Below, one piece after another: positions 20,701 to 29,307 of a DNA stretch of 64,000 nucleotides. Position 1 is the first letter of the stretch, and each line of letters starts with the position of its first letter. The position numbers and the translations under genes were made by a program. Source of the stretch: Pyropia yezoensis (lineage: Eukaryota; Rhodophyta; Bangiophyceae; Bangiales; Bangiaceae); the NCBI GenBank assembly GCA_009829735.1, contig CM020620.1, positions 4,890,299 to 4,954,298 on the forward strand. The letters run 5' to 3'. The notes beneath the pieces were generated by a model that worked only from the letters and a program-made list of their open reading frames with translations, made no database searches and was not told the origin of the DNA.

Positions 20701-20985
20701 ACGCCCGCGGACGAGCCAGTCCCCCCGCCGGTCTTTGACACTGTCTCCTCTGAGGGGGCGTCCGCCGGCGGCACTTCCACCTCTGGGGCGACGGGCTCGC
20801 AGCACGCTACGTCGTCAGAGTGGGGGACGCCACCAAGGGTACTGCACCAGCCGATGGGCTTGACGTCGCCGCCACCCCCGCCTGGGGTCCGTACGCCCGT
20901 TGACGGTGGGTCGTTGACCGCATCACCGCCACCGACGCCACCACCCATGCCGCCGCCGCCAACATCCCCGCGCTCCCCTCAATGA
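14749..20985 (+). CDS. Large single-pass surface protein with REJ/PKD-like ectodomain
   Basis: 2078 residues, no visible intron. The N-terminal Arg/Gly-rich stretch is followed by a hydrophobic segment WFAAALLAGGLVGASVVAA (signal peptide or anchor, about 55-75). The ectodomain to about 1755 carries many Asn-x-Ser/Thr sites. Residues about 914-1010 hold a REJ/PKD-like block: SGNSSYVLTGLRSHDPDLL then LRYRWDCHL, matching the Asp-Pro-Asp...Tyr-x-Trp-x-Cys pattern of receptor-for-egg-jelly and polycystin-1 ectodomains. A second such feature is VIYDWSYDRGDGT (about 842-855). A single membrane segment lies at about 1758-1786 (VVSVLFIIGILCGIIFLLLVVSACTYIAV), followed by a ~290-residue Ala/Gly/Ser/Pro-rich tail, inferred cytoplasmic. 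No polycystin channel domain follows. Role in cell-surface recognition or wall sensing is inference. The region after about 1300 (long helical stretch, then Cys-containing blocks) resembles the juxtamembrane part of polycystin-1-like proteins, but no clear GPS cleavage motif was found. Confidence 0.8.
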   Translation: MRRPRCASAARGARGEEREGGGGKGCGSRRGDGGGGGCGGSGGDDGGGCRAGLAPRRRGWFAAALLAGGLVGASVVAATAAAAADGGGGGGVGNSNSRAAAGADGGLRSLPLRGLVVGLPLVSGQAEAATPTGAPGGGGRFNVVSLPSVVSRWSPGGIEYAGGATRSVLLVNGTAEDSISWTFFAEPNRTLDDYLLVQRSSVPGVLHATEDTEVSPVSNGDGVSFNATVAFAFDRMPGVTTYTWELRHKTDNSLYDSHSVTFVVAGLAIFGVVPGSTAPVLYSGTDNALEVDYADLLGNTNRTLYAFAQYLNGTNSTAALGPASGTAGGVGNDGAGGGIDPSTSFSFGDLTTAVSSNPKVLDHDPTRCGAESGTLIDGRRVEVDDGCGFAFAADGSTGTVLFGLALNEYRAGPVDVVFEWDRFTAGTEFADELYTTSLRVVVGGRPPVVVTRIEDHVPHSPAGGESLTVTMFNSVGRELLGFRVPGASSDFILRNNSMVVYGAPDYYETAVFETTPGSGKNQTWLLLNRDTAVPGGGGVEPGSGSASVGNDTATIPGGVGVGGAGGAGNVSVAVDRTRPTFRFDYAGSDLQLADEELPNGDVAGGYNRTLMGNFTDWDPSRGDAVLFSNAALDPSWIVEVTANSLIFTVPPQEEVGKGMTYDLSVVINHVVSNTIDWTYTSGKLDVNIIPVGTSLEMPPGGVNGTASLGSMARHGVPVCGQSTFLAVVWGARPSELGYRWILRDAAGVDVLGQTMASNGSTLVVENEVLAMLDELHSLVVEVTTKYGGGQAGLDLVRRNYTLIGVSLVQPVTRTPAFPDVGLRVIAKVQMPSCYEGVPEVIYDWSYDRGDGTIIQVRMSSRNQTLSSAGSTTAVRLGRELIVPQADLLPGVRDVVLFASIKDEPDVNGTARIDVVIDASPLVPVIGSGEGRVQVSGNSSYVLTGLRSHDPDLLIGNQSQFLRYRWDCHLQDRDTSTYNIPCPVEMLPSHAAPGAGSAGSPAPAAPTSGARLLSTSGRWVQPNDTGVYRMPHSFTVPQEALSATRSLNHSVFIRYELSVQDSRQPGRVSAAVVQELELLSLVTPAVAPFSAVVFRNALGDKVDLRAIKSHDELIVSPEADEGVTWEYSLLPPHADLFRLPGALLTRPGYWSPGQENAFVRRPLLGFQSAALMSRTTYQLQVEFFGSSTADNKTAVATEPHRVLYELIVEEAPHLYFPRLTRFDGDTETQWHVSAVSTFATPNVLFFFYLLDVDGKEVCVDGCTGAPQASFRVLRPGEYRVLVRLVTASGLSVLDSAEQPEPLVVRQNGNLSRSLDTYSRSLQVRHLAGDDGSYMLDAMYLTETLNSEASSAEVVALSSGVEEEHERAVSLIVQEMVDRVVQISALSIPTTALARNLVTAAATFAAMDIKHLPDENTMYRLVSIATNAIERTPDSESLETISSRRSSDVSRVVHSEAQHELGGFVTEFYDRLVELSVRRSAGGSARARLLPRLGDANTLLLDLMELRRQQVTTVATKDKSCGFTHTYRMGSVVDPQLAADLQSTLGPSAGSSSTASSLTVAVMCNAEQGLYLKGDLGGAFGWCPAVYASGVERKVVSIAETFDYVYLSGVRDGNETRTESSKLVSVDIDELRAGNKLRAAPRVAVGTSQPRARDEASARPPTRASSFCYSVTIPMDQQRMARADGCSTLEAFSLSPVKQLNDGVHVAGAELYGRNYRGLSNAATVGDVSVVASSDRLGLFGARRATCEDPLPAGRDDLEGVVSVLFIIGILCGIIFLLLVVSACTYIAVTTFADDTSEVAAVANWVERDFYGRTDIRLDLDTQTRALPPSAGVLDFDDGVFGAEPSAAGAGALPEAPERFPGGASDGGASDLSGLRVATDGGGGASAVVIPVDGDDGAARGGSAGSAGVLTVASTDAASDTSAMVAFASDEASTDARAGPAGAAVAPGSPPAAAPLAVRGVPPSTAPAAPSAPPPAPPLVSFVRGRTPADEPVPPPVFDTVSSEGASAGGTSTSGATGSQHATSSEWGTPPRVLHQPMGLTSPPPPPGVRTPVDGGSLTASPPPTPPPMPPPPTSPRSPQ

Positions 20986-21594
20986 CACACTGTGTAGATA
21001 GGCTATTTTTTTCTCTGGACTTGGTGTGGTCGCAAACATACTGTTCTTGCTTCTCTTGTACGACTATGTGGGACACGGGTCTGTTCAGCACCATACCGAG
21101 AGGGAGCGCCACCAGCGGTTGGGTTCACCCGTCGGCGGCATGACCATGATGGCTTGCAGTAAGCGGTACTATGGCCACAGGGCCGCCGTGCAGTCAACGA
21201 AACTCAGCCAGTCATACACGATGTGAAGAGCATCAGCGCCGCGTCCATTAAGCAGGCATCATCAGCGCCTCTTCCGCGCTTGCTCAGGATTGAGAAGGCA
21301 TACAGGGGAGGCTTACGGGGGAGGAACACGCTCACTCGCCGCAACTGGTCAACGAAGCCCATCGTCCTCACGCGCCGGGAATCCTCATCGCGCCCCGTGT
21401 GAAAGGCATAAGGACAGCGATGGCAATAGGTGCAGCTCACACCCCATCCCCCTCCTCTCCAAAAAAAAACAACAGCACTCAATGCCAACTAGCTTTCCTC
21501 CCAAGCCAGCAAAGAAAAAGAAGAAAAAACTCAGCGGAGTCCCACTCCCCCCCCTCCCCCCGCCCGCTGCCCCCCCCACCCCCGCTTCTCATCC
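20986..21594. other. Convergent 3' flanks (surface protein / PP2C)
   Basis: No gene seen. An AT-rich stretch follows each stop codon (ctatttttttctctgg at about 21002; poly-A tracts at about 21462-21470 and 21510-21530 near the PP2C end), as expected for 3'UTRs. Confidence 0.5.
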
Positions 21595-22653
21595 TCACAT
21601 CTCGACCAGCGCGTCCTCATCCGGCTCGGTCCCCTTTTCGGGTAGGAGCGACAGTACGCTCAGCGGCTCATTGTCCGCATCACGCACCACCCGCGCGGTC
21701 AGCACGGTGACGTCGTCCATCTTGCCACCGCGCCACCGCACGCCCGCCTTTTTGGCCGCCCTGGCAAACGGAGAGTCCACCGTCTTCAGCTGCGACTTGT
21801 CGCTGGCCACCGAGCCCAGCGTTTCGGCTGCCGCTACCATGTCACCGTTAGCGGCACCGATCACAGACAGAATCTCGGCCTCCTCAACGTTGTCAAACAG
21901 ACCATCGCTCGCGAGCAGGAGGATGTCCCCCTCCTGAACACGGCCGGCAATGTTGGAGCCCATCGCTACAGTGTCACTGACGTCCAGGTCGGATAATTGG
22001 TAGGGCGCGTTGAAGGCGTGCGACTGCTCCTTGCTCCGCTTGATGATCTTGCCATTGCGGATAATCCGCGCGCCACTGTCACCGAGGGACACCCCAAAGA
22101 CGCGGCCGACATTGTCAAGGCCAACCACCACGGCGGTGGAGGCGCCCGCCTCGGGATTGGCTTCAACCGCCTTGATAAGACACGACACCACGTTGGCCGC
22201 CCCACGCTCTGCCACCCCCTCAGCGGTGAGGGCGGCGAGAGACTGAGAGAAGAGCCGCGGGTCCACACCGCGGTTGGCCGACCCGCCGACGCCGTCAAAG
22301 ACGCCCAGCGCGTTGCCCTCAATGAAGAAGGCGTCCTCGCCCGTCTGCTTCTCGGGGTGGGCCAAGAAGACGTAGCCACACTCAAGGGAGAGGGGTACAC
22401 GCCCTGCCTCTTCCTTCTTGCCAAAAAAGGGGAGTGAGAACCCGCCGAGCATCCGCAACCCAGGGTGAGCGACGGTGGAAGTGGCAGCGGCGGAGGCGCG
22501 GCCGACATAGGGGACGAGTGGGGAGAGGAGGCCGTTGGCAGAGCGCCCGAGGTGACTGGCGCGTGGTGTCAGCCCACAGGTGCGGAGGTCAGCGGCGCCG
22601 CGCCCCGTGGGCGGCACCGCGGTCCGCAGCACGACCGACGAGACAAACGCCAT
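21595..22653 (-). CDS. Plastid PP2C-type phosphatase (PTC7/PBCP-like)
   Basis: 352-residue metal-dependent Ser/Thr phosphatase. The N-terminal ~75 residues are Ser/Arg/Ala-rich (transit peptide). The PPM fold follows in order: KQTGEDAFF (first metal Asp), GVFDGVGG (metal-binding Asp and Gly), then VSLGDSGARI, the LLLASDGLFDN block (metal Asp) and GKMDDVTVLTARV (last metal Asp). The short PPM form without regulatory domains, with GVFDGVGG, is typical of the PTC7 group, which includes the plant photosystem II core phosphatase PBCP. Substrate assignment to photosystem II is inference. It is divergent from the alpha/beta hydrolase gene, with 551 bp between starts. Codon use matches its neighbours. 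Confidence 0.88.
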   Translation of the reverse strand: MAFVSSVVLRTAVPPTGRGAADLRTCGLTPRASHLGRSANGLLSPLVPYVGRASAAATSTVAHPGLRMLGGFSLPFFGKKEEAGRVPLSLECGYVFLAHPEKQTGEDAFFIEGNALGVFDGVGGSANRGVDPRLFSQSLAALTAEGVAERGAANVVSCLIKAVEANPEAGASTAVVVGLDNVGRVFGVSLGDSGARIIRNGKIIKRSKEQSHAFNAPYQLSDLDVSDTVAMGSNIAGRVQEGDILLLASDGLFDNVEEAEILSVIGAANGDMVAAAETLGSVASDKSQLKTVDSPFARAAKKAGVRWRGGKMDDVTVLTARVVRDADNEPLSVLSLLPEKGTEPDEDALVEM

Positions 22654-23204
22654 GGACGTTAAGTGCTGGGAGACTGAGCTAGGGGAAGAGCGAGAAAGCG
22701 ATGAGGATCAGCAGGAGAGCTGGGCACGAGCGCGGACCCTTGACGACCCGAGGCCTGGTAATGCCTCACTGCTCTCTCGCCAAGACACTCTCACGTTGTG
22801 CCCCCAGTAAGACTGACAAAATGGCCAGGCAAGAGTGGTACGGACAGAAATCCTCAGATACAGCGGGAGCTGGTCAGAGGCCAGCATTGACCAAGACAAT
22901 GCCATCCAGATGCCACCTCCCTGCCCACACCTCCCATTGGGGCTTCTGCCTCGGCGATCTCGTTTGATCGTTTGTGGCTGTCTTGATTGGTTCAAGATCC
23001 CGAAAATTTGCCCGGCCCGGCCCACTCCTGTCTGTCCCAACCAGACACGTCAAAGACCGTGTGGCGGTGGAAGCAGGCCGCATTGGTCACCGAGACAAGT
23101 CTCCCGCCTTCCGTCTACAGCTGGTCGTTTGGTCGTGTTCCTTTGCCGGCTGACCTGGAACAGTGTGCTGTTCGTTTGTGCCGCCCGTTGTGGAGCCCAC
23201 CGCC
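22654..23204. promoter_or_regulatory. Divergent promoter region (PP2C / alpha-beta hydrolase)
   Basis: 551 bp between divergent starts, less GC-rich than the flanking genes. Both products have plastid-type leaders, so light- or plastid-linked co-regulation is possible, but no specific element could be named with confidence. Confidence 0.35.
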
Positions 23205-24566
23205 ATGGCTTTCCTTTCAGCAGCTCCAACAGTGCCCCAGCAGACGGCGCCGGCGGGTGATGGCCGAGTCTGCCCGCGGGTGCCCCCGCGGCATGCCCGC
23301 CTCGCGGTCGGGGCGGCCGCCTCGGCCGTGTACGGGACACGGGTGCCCACTCCCAGCCTCTCCTCCGCCTCCTGCAAGGAATGTCCGATCGACGTCCCCC
23401 CTCTTTTGCCTGCTGTTTGCACGGCGGCGGCGACTCCCCCTTCCCTAGAGCCCACCCGTGTCACCCAAGCGGTGCCAACGGCGGCGGCCCTGGCGGCCAT
23501 GCCGTCCGTCGCGGCGGCTGCCGCCCGCACCCACACCTTTCGTGGCTGGCGCGTCGAGTACCTGGCGGCGGGAGATGACGCCCCCGACGCGTCGTCCCGC
23601 CCCGCCATTGTGTGTGTCCATGGCTTTGGCGCCAACTGCCGGCAGTGGCGGCGGAACTTGCCCGCCCTGGCCGCCGCCGGCTACCGCGCCTACTCGGTGG
23701 ACCTGCTCGGCTTTGGGCTGTCGGACAAGCCCCCACCGGGGACTGTCGACACGTCGGGGGAGGCGATGTCGTATTCGTTTCCGTATTGGTCGGCGCAGCT
23801 GCGGGGCTTTCTCGCCGACGTGGTGGTCCCCGCTGGGCGGGACGTGGCGCCCATCCCGGCTCCCGCCGCCAATGGCACCTGTGGGGATGAGGCGGACGCG
23901 CCGTCGCCTGCACCTGTGCTGGCTGTTGGCAACTCTATCGGCTGCATCGCCCTGATGTCCGCCATGGTCGATGAGCCCGGCTGCGCTGCGGGCTTGGTGG
24001 CCATCAGCCCCTCGCTGCGAATGCTCCACGTGCGGAAGCGGGGCTTTCTCGCGGACATCTTTGCGCCACTGGCCATGCGAGCGCTCGCGGTGGGTCCCGT
24101 GGGAAACGCTTTCCTCTCTTCCGTTGCCGAGCCAACCGCCCTCCGGCGGGTACTGTCGCAAGCCTATGCCGTCGCCCCCGCCGTGGACGATGAGCTCGTT
24201 CGGCTGCTCCTCGAGCCCGCCGAGTCACCCGGTGCGCTGGCCGTCTTCTTGGCCTTTACGTCGTATGACACGGGGCCTCTGGCCGAGGACTTGCTGCCGC
24301 AGCTCAGCACGCCCACCCGACTGGTGTGGGGGGAGCAAGATAGCTTTGAGCCGTACCGCCTGTGTGGGCCTCTGGCCGAGTACGAGACGGTCCGCGCGGG
24401 GGGTGGTCTGGTCGTCCTAGAAGGCGTTGGCCACTGTGCGCATGATGAGGCGCCAGCGGCGGTGAATGATGTGGTGTTGGAGTTTGCCCAACGCGTATTG
24501 GGGGGGCGGGCGGCGGGGACGCCCGCGCCAGAGGACGCGCCGCCCGTGTCGCCTTTGCTGCCGTGA
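23205..24566 (+). CDS. Plastid-targeted alpha/beta hydrolase
   Basis: 453 residues from the ATG at 23205 (gccATGg context). The leader of about 100 residues is Ala/Pro/Ser-rich with a second Ala/Met segment, consistent with plastid import. The fold has VCVHGFGANCRQWRRNLPAL (oxyanion-hole HGFG), VDLLGFGLSDKP, the nucleophile elbow VGNSIGCIAL (Ser), LVWGEQDSFEP (acid Asp) and LEGVGHCAHDE (catalytic His). The complete triad makes it probably active. The GxGxSDKP and GNSIG pattern is shared with cyanobacterial and plastid hydrolases related to pheophytinase and chlorophyll dephytylase; the substrate cannot be read from the sequence. An upstream in-frame extension to 23163 lacks an ATG and is excluded. 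Confidence 0.85.
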   Translation: MAFLSAAPTVPQQTAPAGDGRVCPRVPPRHARLAVGAAASAVYGTRVPTPSLSSASCKECPIDVPPLLPAVCTAAATPPSLEPTRVTQAVPTAAALAAMPSVAAAAARTHTFRGWRVEYLAAGDDAPDASSRPAIVCVHGFGANCRQWRRNLPALAAAGYRAYSVDLLGFGLSDKPPPGTVDTSGEAMSYSFPYWSAQLRGFLADVVVPAGRDVAPIPAPAANGTCGDEADAPSPAPVLAVGNSIGCIALMSAMVDEPGCAAGLVAISPSLRMLHVRKRGFLADIFAPLAMRALAVGPVGNAFLSSVAEPTALRRVLSQAYAVAPAVDDELVRLLLEPAESPGALAVFLAFTSYDTGPLAEDLLPQLSTPTRLVWGEQDSFEPYRLCGPLAEYETVRAGGGLVVLEGVGHCAHDEAPAAVNDVVLEFAQRVLGGRAAGTPAPEDAPPVSPLLP

Positions 24567-25686
24567 AGGGGACGACGCGAGTTAGAGAGTGTGCGGGGGG
24601 TAGGGGGTGGTGACGCAGGGGGTTATGTCCGTATCCTGGCGGTCGATTGATCTGATGCGAGGGAGTCAGGCGGGGGGACACTGAGGGTGAGCCCACTCTT
24701 GCCGGGAGCGTGCGGCGTCAATGCAAGTGCCACTTGTCGGAAAGCTTCTCATGGGTGGCATACGTTGTGGACAGAGGATGTTCAGTAGAATGACTCACAG
24801 TTTCAGCGCCTTTCGCTGTGTCGGTCGAGCGAGATCCATCACACCGCACCCATGATGAGTGTCGCATCATCCACCGAGGCGGGGAGGCGGGTGAAGGTGA
24901 GCACGTGGGCAGGTGTCCAAGCTCACTGGTGACCACACCCTCGACAGCGTGAGGGCGTCGACCATACGAATGCAGACATACGTTTTAGGTCGCCCACGGG
25001 CCTGCCATTGGCCACGGTCGAGTCCCCGCCCGAGCTGTCTGGGGCGCCCCAGGCCGCCTGGCAAATCCGGTCGCTCCCCGGGCCCGCCGCCGTTGGCTCG
25101 ACCATTGACCGCTGGCGGGCCCAACCTTTTCGATCCGTGGCGGCCCGACCCCCGACCGCCACGGCCGATGGCCACAGCCTGTGCCACCAACGAAGAAGCT
25201 GCCCATCTTGCTCAGACGAACGCAGGGGCGTGTCCCATCCGTCATTGGCCCTCCCCTGTGTTCAGGCGCCTTCGCGGGGGGGACCGCGGCAAGGGGGAGA
25301 GCCCGTGGGGCACCGTCGATGCCCGCAGGTCCACCTCTCTTTTGTCGTGGCAGTGGATGCCCATGTGAAGAGCGCTGGTCACACGGCGCACTTCTTTTTC
25401 TTGCGTCCGTTGCTGTATCGAAGAGGTGAAGGGCAGGGGAGGCTTTTGAGTGGTACTTTCTTAATTGTCTTGGCTCTGGACGTAGTGGGCTTGTGCAGTG
25501 CATCTGGCCCCTGGGCGGGTGTGGCGGCGTGCTGCTCTCCTCAGGCGCGGCGTCCTGGTCCCGACCCTGCGTTCGTGCCGACGCCGCTCTAGTCTGACAC
25601 GTTGTGGAGTGCGCTACGCGATACCTTTGTAGCCCCTTTGCCCCCCTCCCTAGCTGTGGTGCACCGCGCCTTGGCCCCGAGTCGTC
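24567..25686. other. Intergenic region
   Basis: 1.1 kb between two genes on the plus strand. No domain or spliced gene recognised; frames on both strands are broken or compositionally random. The last ~100 bp, with pyrimidine-rich gccccctttgcccccctccc (about 25630-25650), probably form the leader of the next gene. Confidence 0.45.
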
Positions 25687-27651
25687 ATGGACCTGACGAC
25701 GGAGGCGATCAAGGAGTTGAAGCAGGCGTTCACTGCTCTGCCGTCCCTCCCGGGCACCGAGCGTGTGGCCGCAGCAGAGGTGCTGGGGCTCCTCCAGTCC
25801 CTCGGGCCTGCCTCCAGCATGCCGTCGGTGGACCACCTCTTCCGCCTCATCGAGCAGGTGACCAAGGAGGCGGCGGCTGTCGTGCCGGCGGCCGCCGTTG
25901 CTCAGTCGGCCCCTTTGGCCCCTTCCGCCACTGCCGCGTCTGTATTGCCCGCAGACCATCCGGATGGGGTGCGGTCGGGACCATGTTGCTTGGCCTCGCC
26001 AGTGCCGTTGCCGGGCTCACCAGGAGCCACTTCACCCCGCGCATTTCCGGCACGTCCGCCGCTGCCTCCGCCGCCGCTGCCTCCTGCGGCGATGGGATCC
26101 ACCTCTCCCGCTCACGGTGATGCTGCCCGACGCGTGCAGCCGTCAAAGGATGCAGCGGCGACGGCAGCAGCGGCGACAGGGGGGCGGGGGCAGATGGTGC
26201 CGGGTAGCGCCCGGTGCGTCACCTTGGGGGACACACGGATCAAGCAGGCCGTCGACGCGGGCTGGGGGAAGCCCCCTGACCTCGCCAGCAGCTCGGACGA
26301 GGATCTCCATGGCGACGCGGCGGCCGCGGCGGCGGCGGCGGCAGTGAGTAGGAAGGTAGTGCGCCCCTCCGCCGGTGGGGGTGGCGCCGCAGATGGTGGC
26401 ATCGGTGGAGACCGCGCTGGAGATGCACGTCACAAGGGCGGCACGGCCGGCAAGCACCATCGCCGCTCGATCTCCGAAGCTGCCGTTGGCGCGACAGCCG
26501 AGGGAGCTGAGGCGGTCGGCTGTGGTGGGACGGCCAAGTCCCCACGGCTGGCGCCAAAGGCTGCTCCTCCTGGGGTTTCGATGTCCGTGACGTTTGGCCC
26601 TCAAGTCGGCCGCAAGCTGCCGCCCGTTCTGCCGCCCGTCTCTACTGCTGGACGTGCCGCCCCGGCCCCGCCGCGGCGGGTGCCGCCGCCGGCGGGGGCG
26701 CGGGCAGCCTCTTCCGCAGCAGCAGCAGCTGCGCTCCCATCGTTGGACTTCCGTGCTTTCCTTCTGGTCGTCGTCCGTCTGCTGCACGAGATGGAGGGGC
26801 CGGCTGTGACTGGCGGGGGCGTCCGTGACCCCACGACAGGGGCGCTCGCTGGGGACCAGCAGCACATTCCTTGGCGCACAGCCGCCCCATTGGAAGACCC
26901 TGTCGACATGATGAGCTCGGTGTTTCGTTTGCTGGACGTTGGCCACCGGGGAGCGTTGCAAGCCGAGGACCTCCAGGTCGTGATGTCGGGATTTGGTGGG
27001 GAGCCCGTGTCGGCGGACCAGGCGGCGGCCATGGTCGAGCTCGCCCTCTCGACGGAGCCTGGCGGCCTGGTTAGCAGGACACCGCTGCAAACGTTTGGTG
27101 CGGCGGTTGGAATGGCCGAGTTTGCGGGCGTGTACGAGATGGTGCAGCAGGCGAACCAGCGGCGGGCCGCCGAAGAGGTAGTCGCGGCGGCAGAGGCAGC
27201 GGCGGCGGCGGCTGAACGAGGGCGGCGGCACTCGAGCAGCAGCAGCGGCTTTTTCAAGTGGGATCTCCACAGGCGTGAGCCCCGCGGCCCGCCGTCGCCT
27301 GGCACGCCCAACGGTGGGTCTCCGCGAGACGTGCCTCCATTGGAACAGGCTGCAGCGAAGGGCACCGGAAGCCCCCGTGACTCCGCTGGCCATATCGCGG
27401 ATTCCAGGGAGAAGGAGAATGGCCCCGGCGGCTCGCCACCCTTTGGTGGCCGCTTGCGCCAGTTGGCCAAGGCACTGACCGGTGGGGAGCGCCCCACCTC
27501 CTTGTCTGGGAGCACCTCCTCTCGCGCGTCCTCTCCGCGGAGCTCGTCAGCTCACAGCCTCTCGTCCTCAACCAGCGGCCTGACCAAGCCAGGTGGGGTG
27601 CAGTCGTGTGCGACTGACGGGGCGACGCCTGCAGGCGCCAACCTCGTTTGA
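25687..27651 (+). CDS. Divergent EF-hand-like protein with long disordered insert
   Basis: 654 residues. The N-terminus (IKELKQAFTALPSLPG...VAAAEVLGLLQSLG...SVDHLFRLIEQV, about 8-60) resembles the first EF-hand pair of the calmodulin family. An Ala/Pro/Gly-rich disordered insert follows to about 350. The fold then resumes with LDFRAFLLVVVRLLHEME, MMSSVFRLLDVGHRGALQAEDLQVVMSGFG and AAAMVELALSTEPGGLVSRTPLQTFGAAV (about 415-475). Most loop Asp/Glu ligands are missing, so calcium binding is doubtful. A coiled-coil-like Ala/Glu stretch (VVAAAEAAAAAAERGRR) and a Ser-rich tail complete the protein. The calmodulin-like reading rests on helix pattern only; a scaffold role would be inference. The next gene starts 243 bp downstream on the same strand. 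Confidence 0.65.
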   Translation: MDLTTEAIKELKQAFTALPSLPGTERVAAAEVLGLLQSLGPASSMPSVDHLFRLIEQVTKEAAAVVPAAAVAQSAPLAPSATAASVLPADHPDGVRSGPCCLASPVPLPGSPGATSPRAFPARPPLPPPPLPPAAMGSTSPAHGDAARRVQPSKDAAATAAAATGGRGQMVPGSARCVTLGDTRIKQAVDAGWGKPPDLASSSDEDLHGDAAAAAAAAAVSRKVVRPSAGGGGAADGGIGGDRAGDARHKGGTAGKHHRRSISEAAVGATAEGAEAVGCGGTAKSPRLAPKAAPPGVSMSVTFGPQVGRKLPPVLPPVSTAGRAAPAPPRRVPPPAGARAASSAAAAAALPSLDFRAFLLVVVRLLHEMEGPAVTGGGVRDPTTGALAGDQQHIPWRTAAPLEDPVDMMSSVFRLLDVGHRGALQAEDLQVVMSGFGGEPVSADQAAAMVELALSTEPGGLVSRTPLQTFGAAVGMAEFAGVYEMVQQANQRRAAEEVVAAAEAAAAAAERGRRHSSSSSGFFKWDLHRREPRGPPSPGTPNGGSPRDVPPLEQAAAKGTGSPRDSAGHIADSREKENGPGGSPPFGGRLRQLAKALTGGERPTSLSGSTSSRASSPRSSSAHSLSSSTSGLTKPGGVQSCATDGATPAGANLV

Positions 27652-27893
27652 AATCTTTGACGAGCGAAATCGGTTTGAATCATGTTCACTGAGTGTACTG
27701 TGTAATTGCACATGTCAATGCAAGGCGAATGCATCCGAGGCTGTACCCTCTGCTTTCCTGAGTGGCGCGCCAAACGTGCACCGAGGCACCGACTCCCGCA
27801 ACGACGTCCCACACCTTACACTTCGGTCCTCCTCCGCGTTCCCGACCCCGTTCTTCCTCGGTCACCTCTTCTTGTGCCCCGTTTTTCGCCGTG

Positions 27894-28978
27894 ATGGAAG
27901 CTCTTACTACCGCTTCCTCTTCCATGACGAAGTCCCGCGAAGCTTGGGACCTCTTCCACGAGCGTGTTGGTACGTGCATGGCCCACCTGTCCACCACCGC
28001 CGCTTTGATGGGCCAGGCTCGACAGGAGCCCGGCGCGGCTGCAAAGGTTCCACCCGCCGTGGTCTCCTCCCTTCAAGAATCGCTTGAGTCGCTCAGCCGT
28101 CTGCAAGAGGAGAGCCGCCTTCGCTCTGCGGCTGCGGCCCGCGTGGCGGCGGGCGTTCAGCGAGCGGGCATGGCCGGCGGCGGTGCGGCAGGGGCTACCG
28201 GGGACGCTGAGGAGGAGGGTGAAGAGGGGGGGACGGGCACCTCCAGCAATACGGCTGAGGCCGTGTTTTTGAGGTCTGGCGGTGTGGTGGCGCTCCATAA
28301 GGCGGAGAGGACCCAAGTGGAGGCCAAGGTGTCGGCGCTCAACGTTCAGGGGCTGCGTCGCTGGAAGGAGGTGATGGAAGCCATGGGCGAGGGGGGGGGG
28401 GATGACGACGTGGAGGTGGAGGTGGAGGTGGATGCGGCAGCGCCGTCGACCAAGTGCCCAGTGACGGGGATGGACATGGTCAACCCATTGAGGAGGTACG
28501 TTTTGGTGGCACGGGCTGGCGAGAGTGGCCGCAGCGTTGTGTCTCGTGTGGACGACATCATGCACCAGGGTGGTGTATTTGTCGTCATGTTGGCCTGCTC
28601 ACCCCGTCACACCTTTGTCTTGCATCTGGGTCGCGCTCGCTCTCCTTGCGACATGCTCTGTCCCTCAACCCCCCCGAACTGCTGCCGGTGTGCTTCCTCA
28701 GCCGCGACTGCCCGCATAGCTACTCCCTTCAGGGAATTGTGCAGCACATTTTGGTGCGCAATAACGCTCCGGCGAGCGCGCGGAACGCGCCGCCGTCTTT
28801 GGACCTACTGGGCACCTCCACCGCCCCTTGTCCGGTGGCCGGGTGTACCCATGTTATCGGCGCGGCGTCGCTGGAGAAGGACTATGACGCGGAAATGCGG
28901 TTGCGGCGGTCGCAAGTGGAAGCGGCCAACACGGCGGCAGCTGTGCCTGCTGATTTTGAGGAGATTGATGAGGCCTAA
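27894..28978 (+). CDS. NSE2: NSE2/MMS21 SUMO E3 ligase of the SMC5/6 complex (one intron)
   Basis: SUMO ligase subunit of the SMC5/6 DNA-repair complex. Exon 1 is 27894-28495, exon 2 is 28702-28978; the 206-bp intron has donor GAG|GTACGT and acceptor CCTCAG|CC, and the phases match. The joined product has 292 residues. The N-terminal two-thirds is helical with an Ala/Gly/Glu insert. The C-terminal SP-RING is split by the intron: exon 1 ends with KCPVTGMDMVNPL (first Cys), exon 2 begins with RDCPHSYSLQGIVQHIL (Cys and His) and then PCPVAGCTHVI (two Cys). This is the NSE2 pattern with zinc ligands in order. The acidic tail DFEEIDEA is also typical. Reading through the intron gives a spurious longer frame. 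Start: gtgATGg at 27894, just ahead of a helical segment. Confidence 0.9.
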
Positions 28979-29307
28979 AGGGAAGGGCGTGGCTGCGGGT
29001 CACCATGGCTGGGGGAGGTGGGGTGGGTGTCTGAGTACGGCGTGATGGTGGCTGGTGCTGCTGGGTTGGTCTTGGTCGCGTTTTTATTCGTTGGAACCCT
29101 CCCTCGACGCCGTCAGTCAATGTACAGCACATACATACTGTACAGCACGTACTTCCTCGTCCGTGTGCTGAACAGCTTCTCAGTTCGTTTTACGTTTGGG
29201 AGTGGCACCTATTCCCGGGCCGGCTCCCTCACGGGGACGCTTGCCTCCCTGCCCTCTCCTACGCCTTCGCCTTCACGCACAGCATCCACGGGTATTATTC
29301 TCCCACT
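28979..29307. other. Convergent 3' flanks of NSE2 and RTF2
   Basis: No gene seen. The region has a short direct repeat gtacagcac (about 29122 and 29140) and is otherwise unremarkable. Confidence 0.5.
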
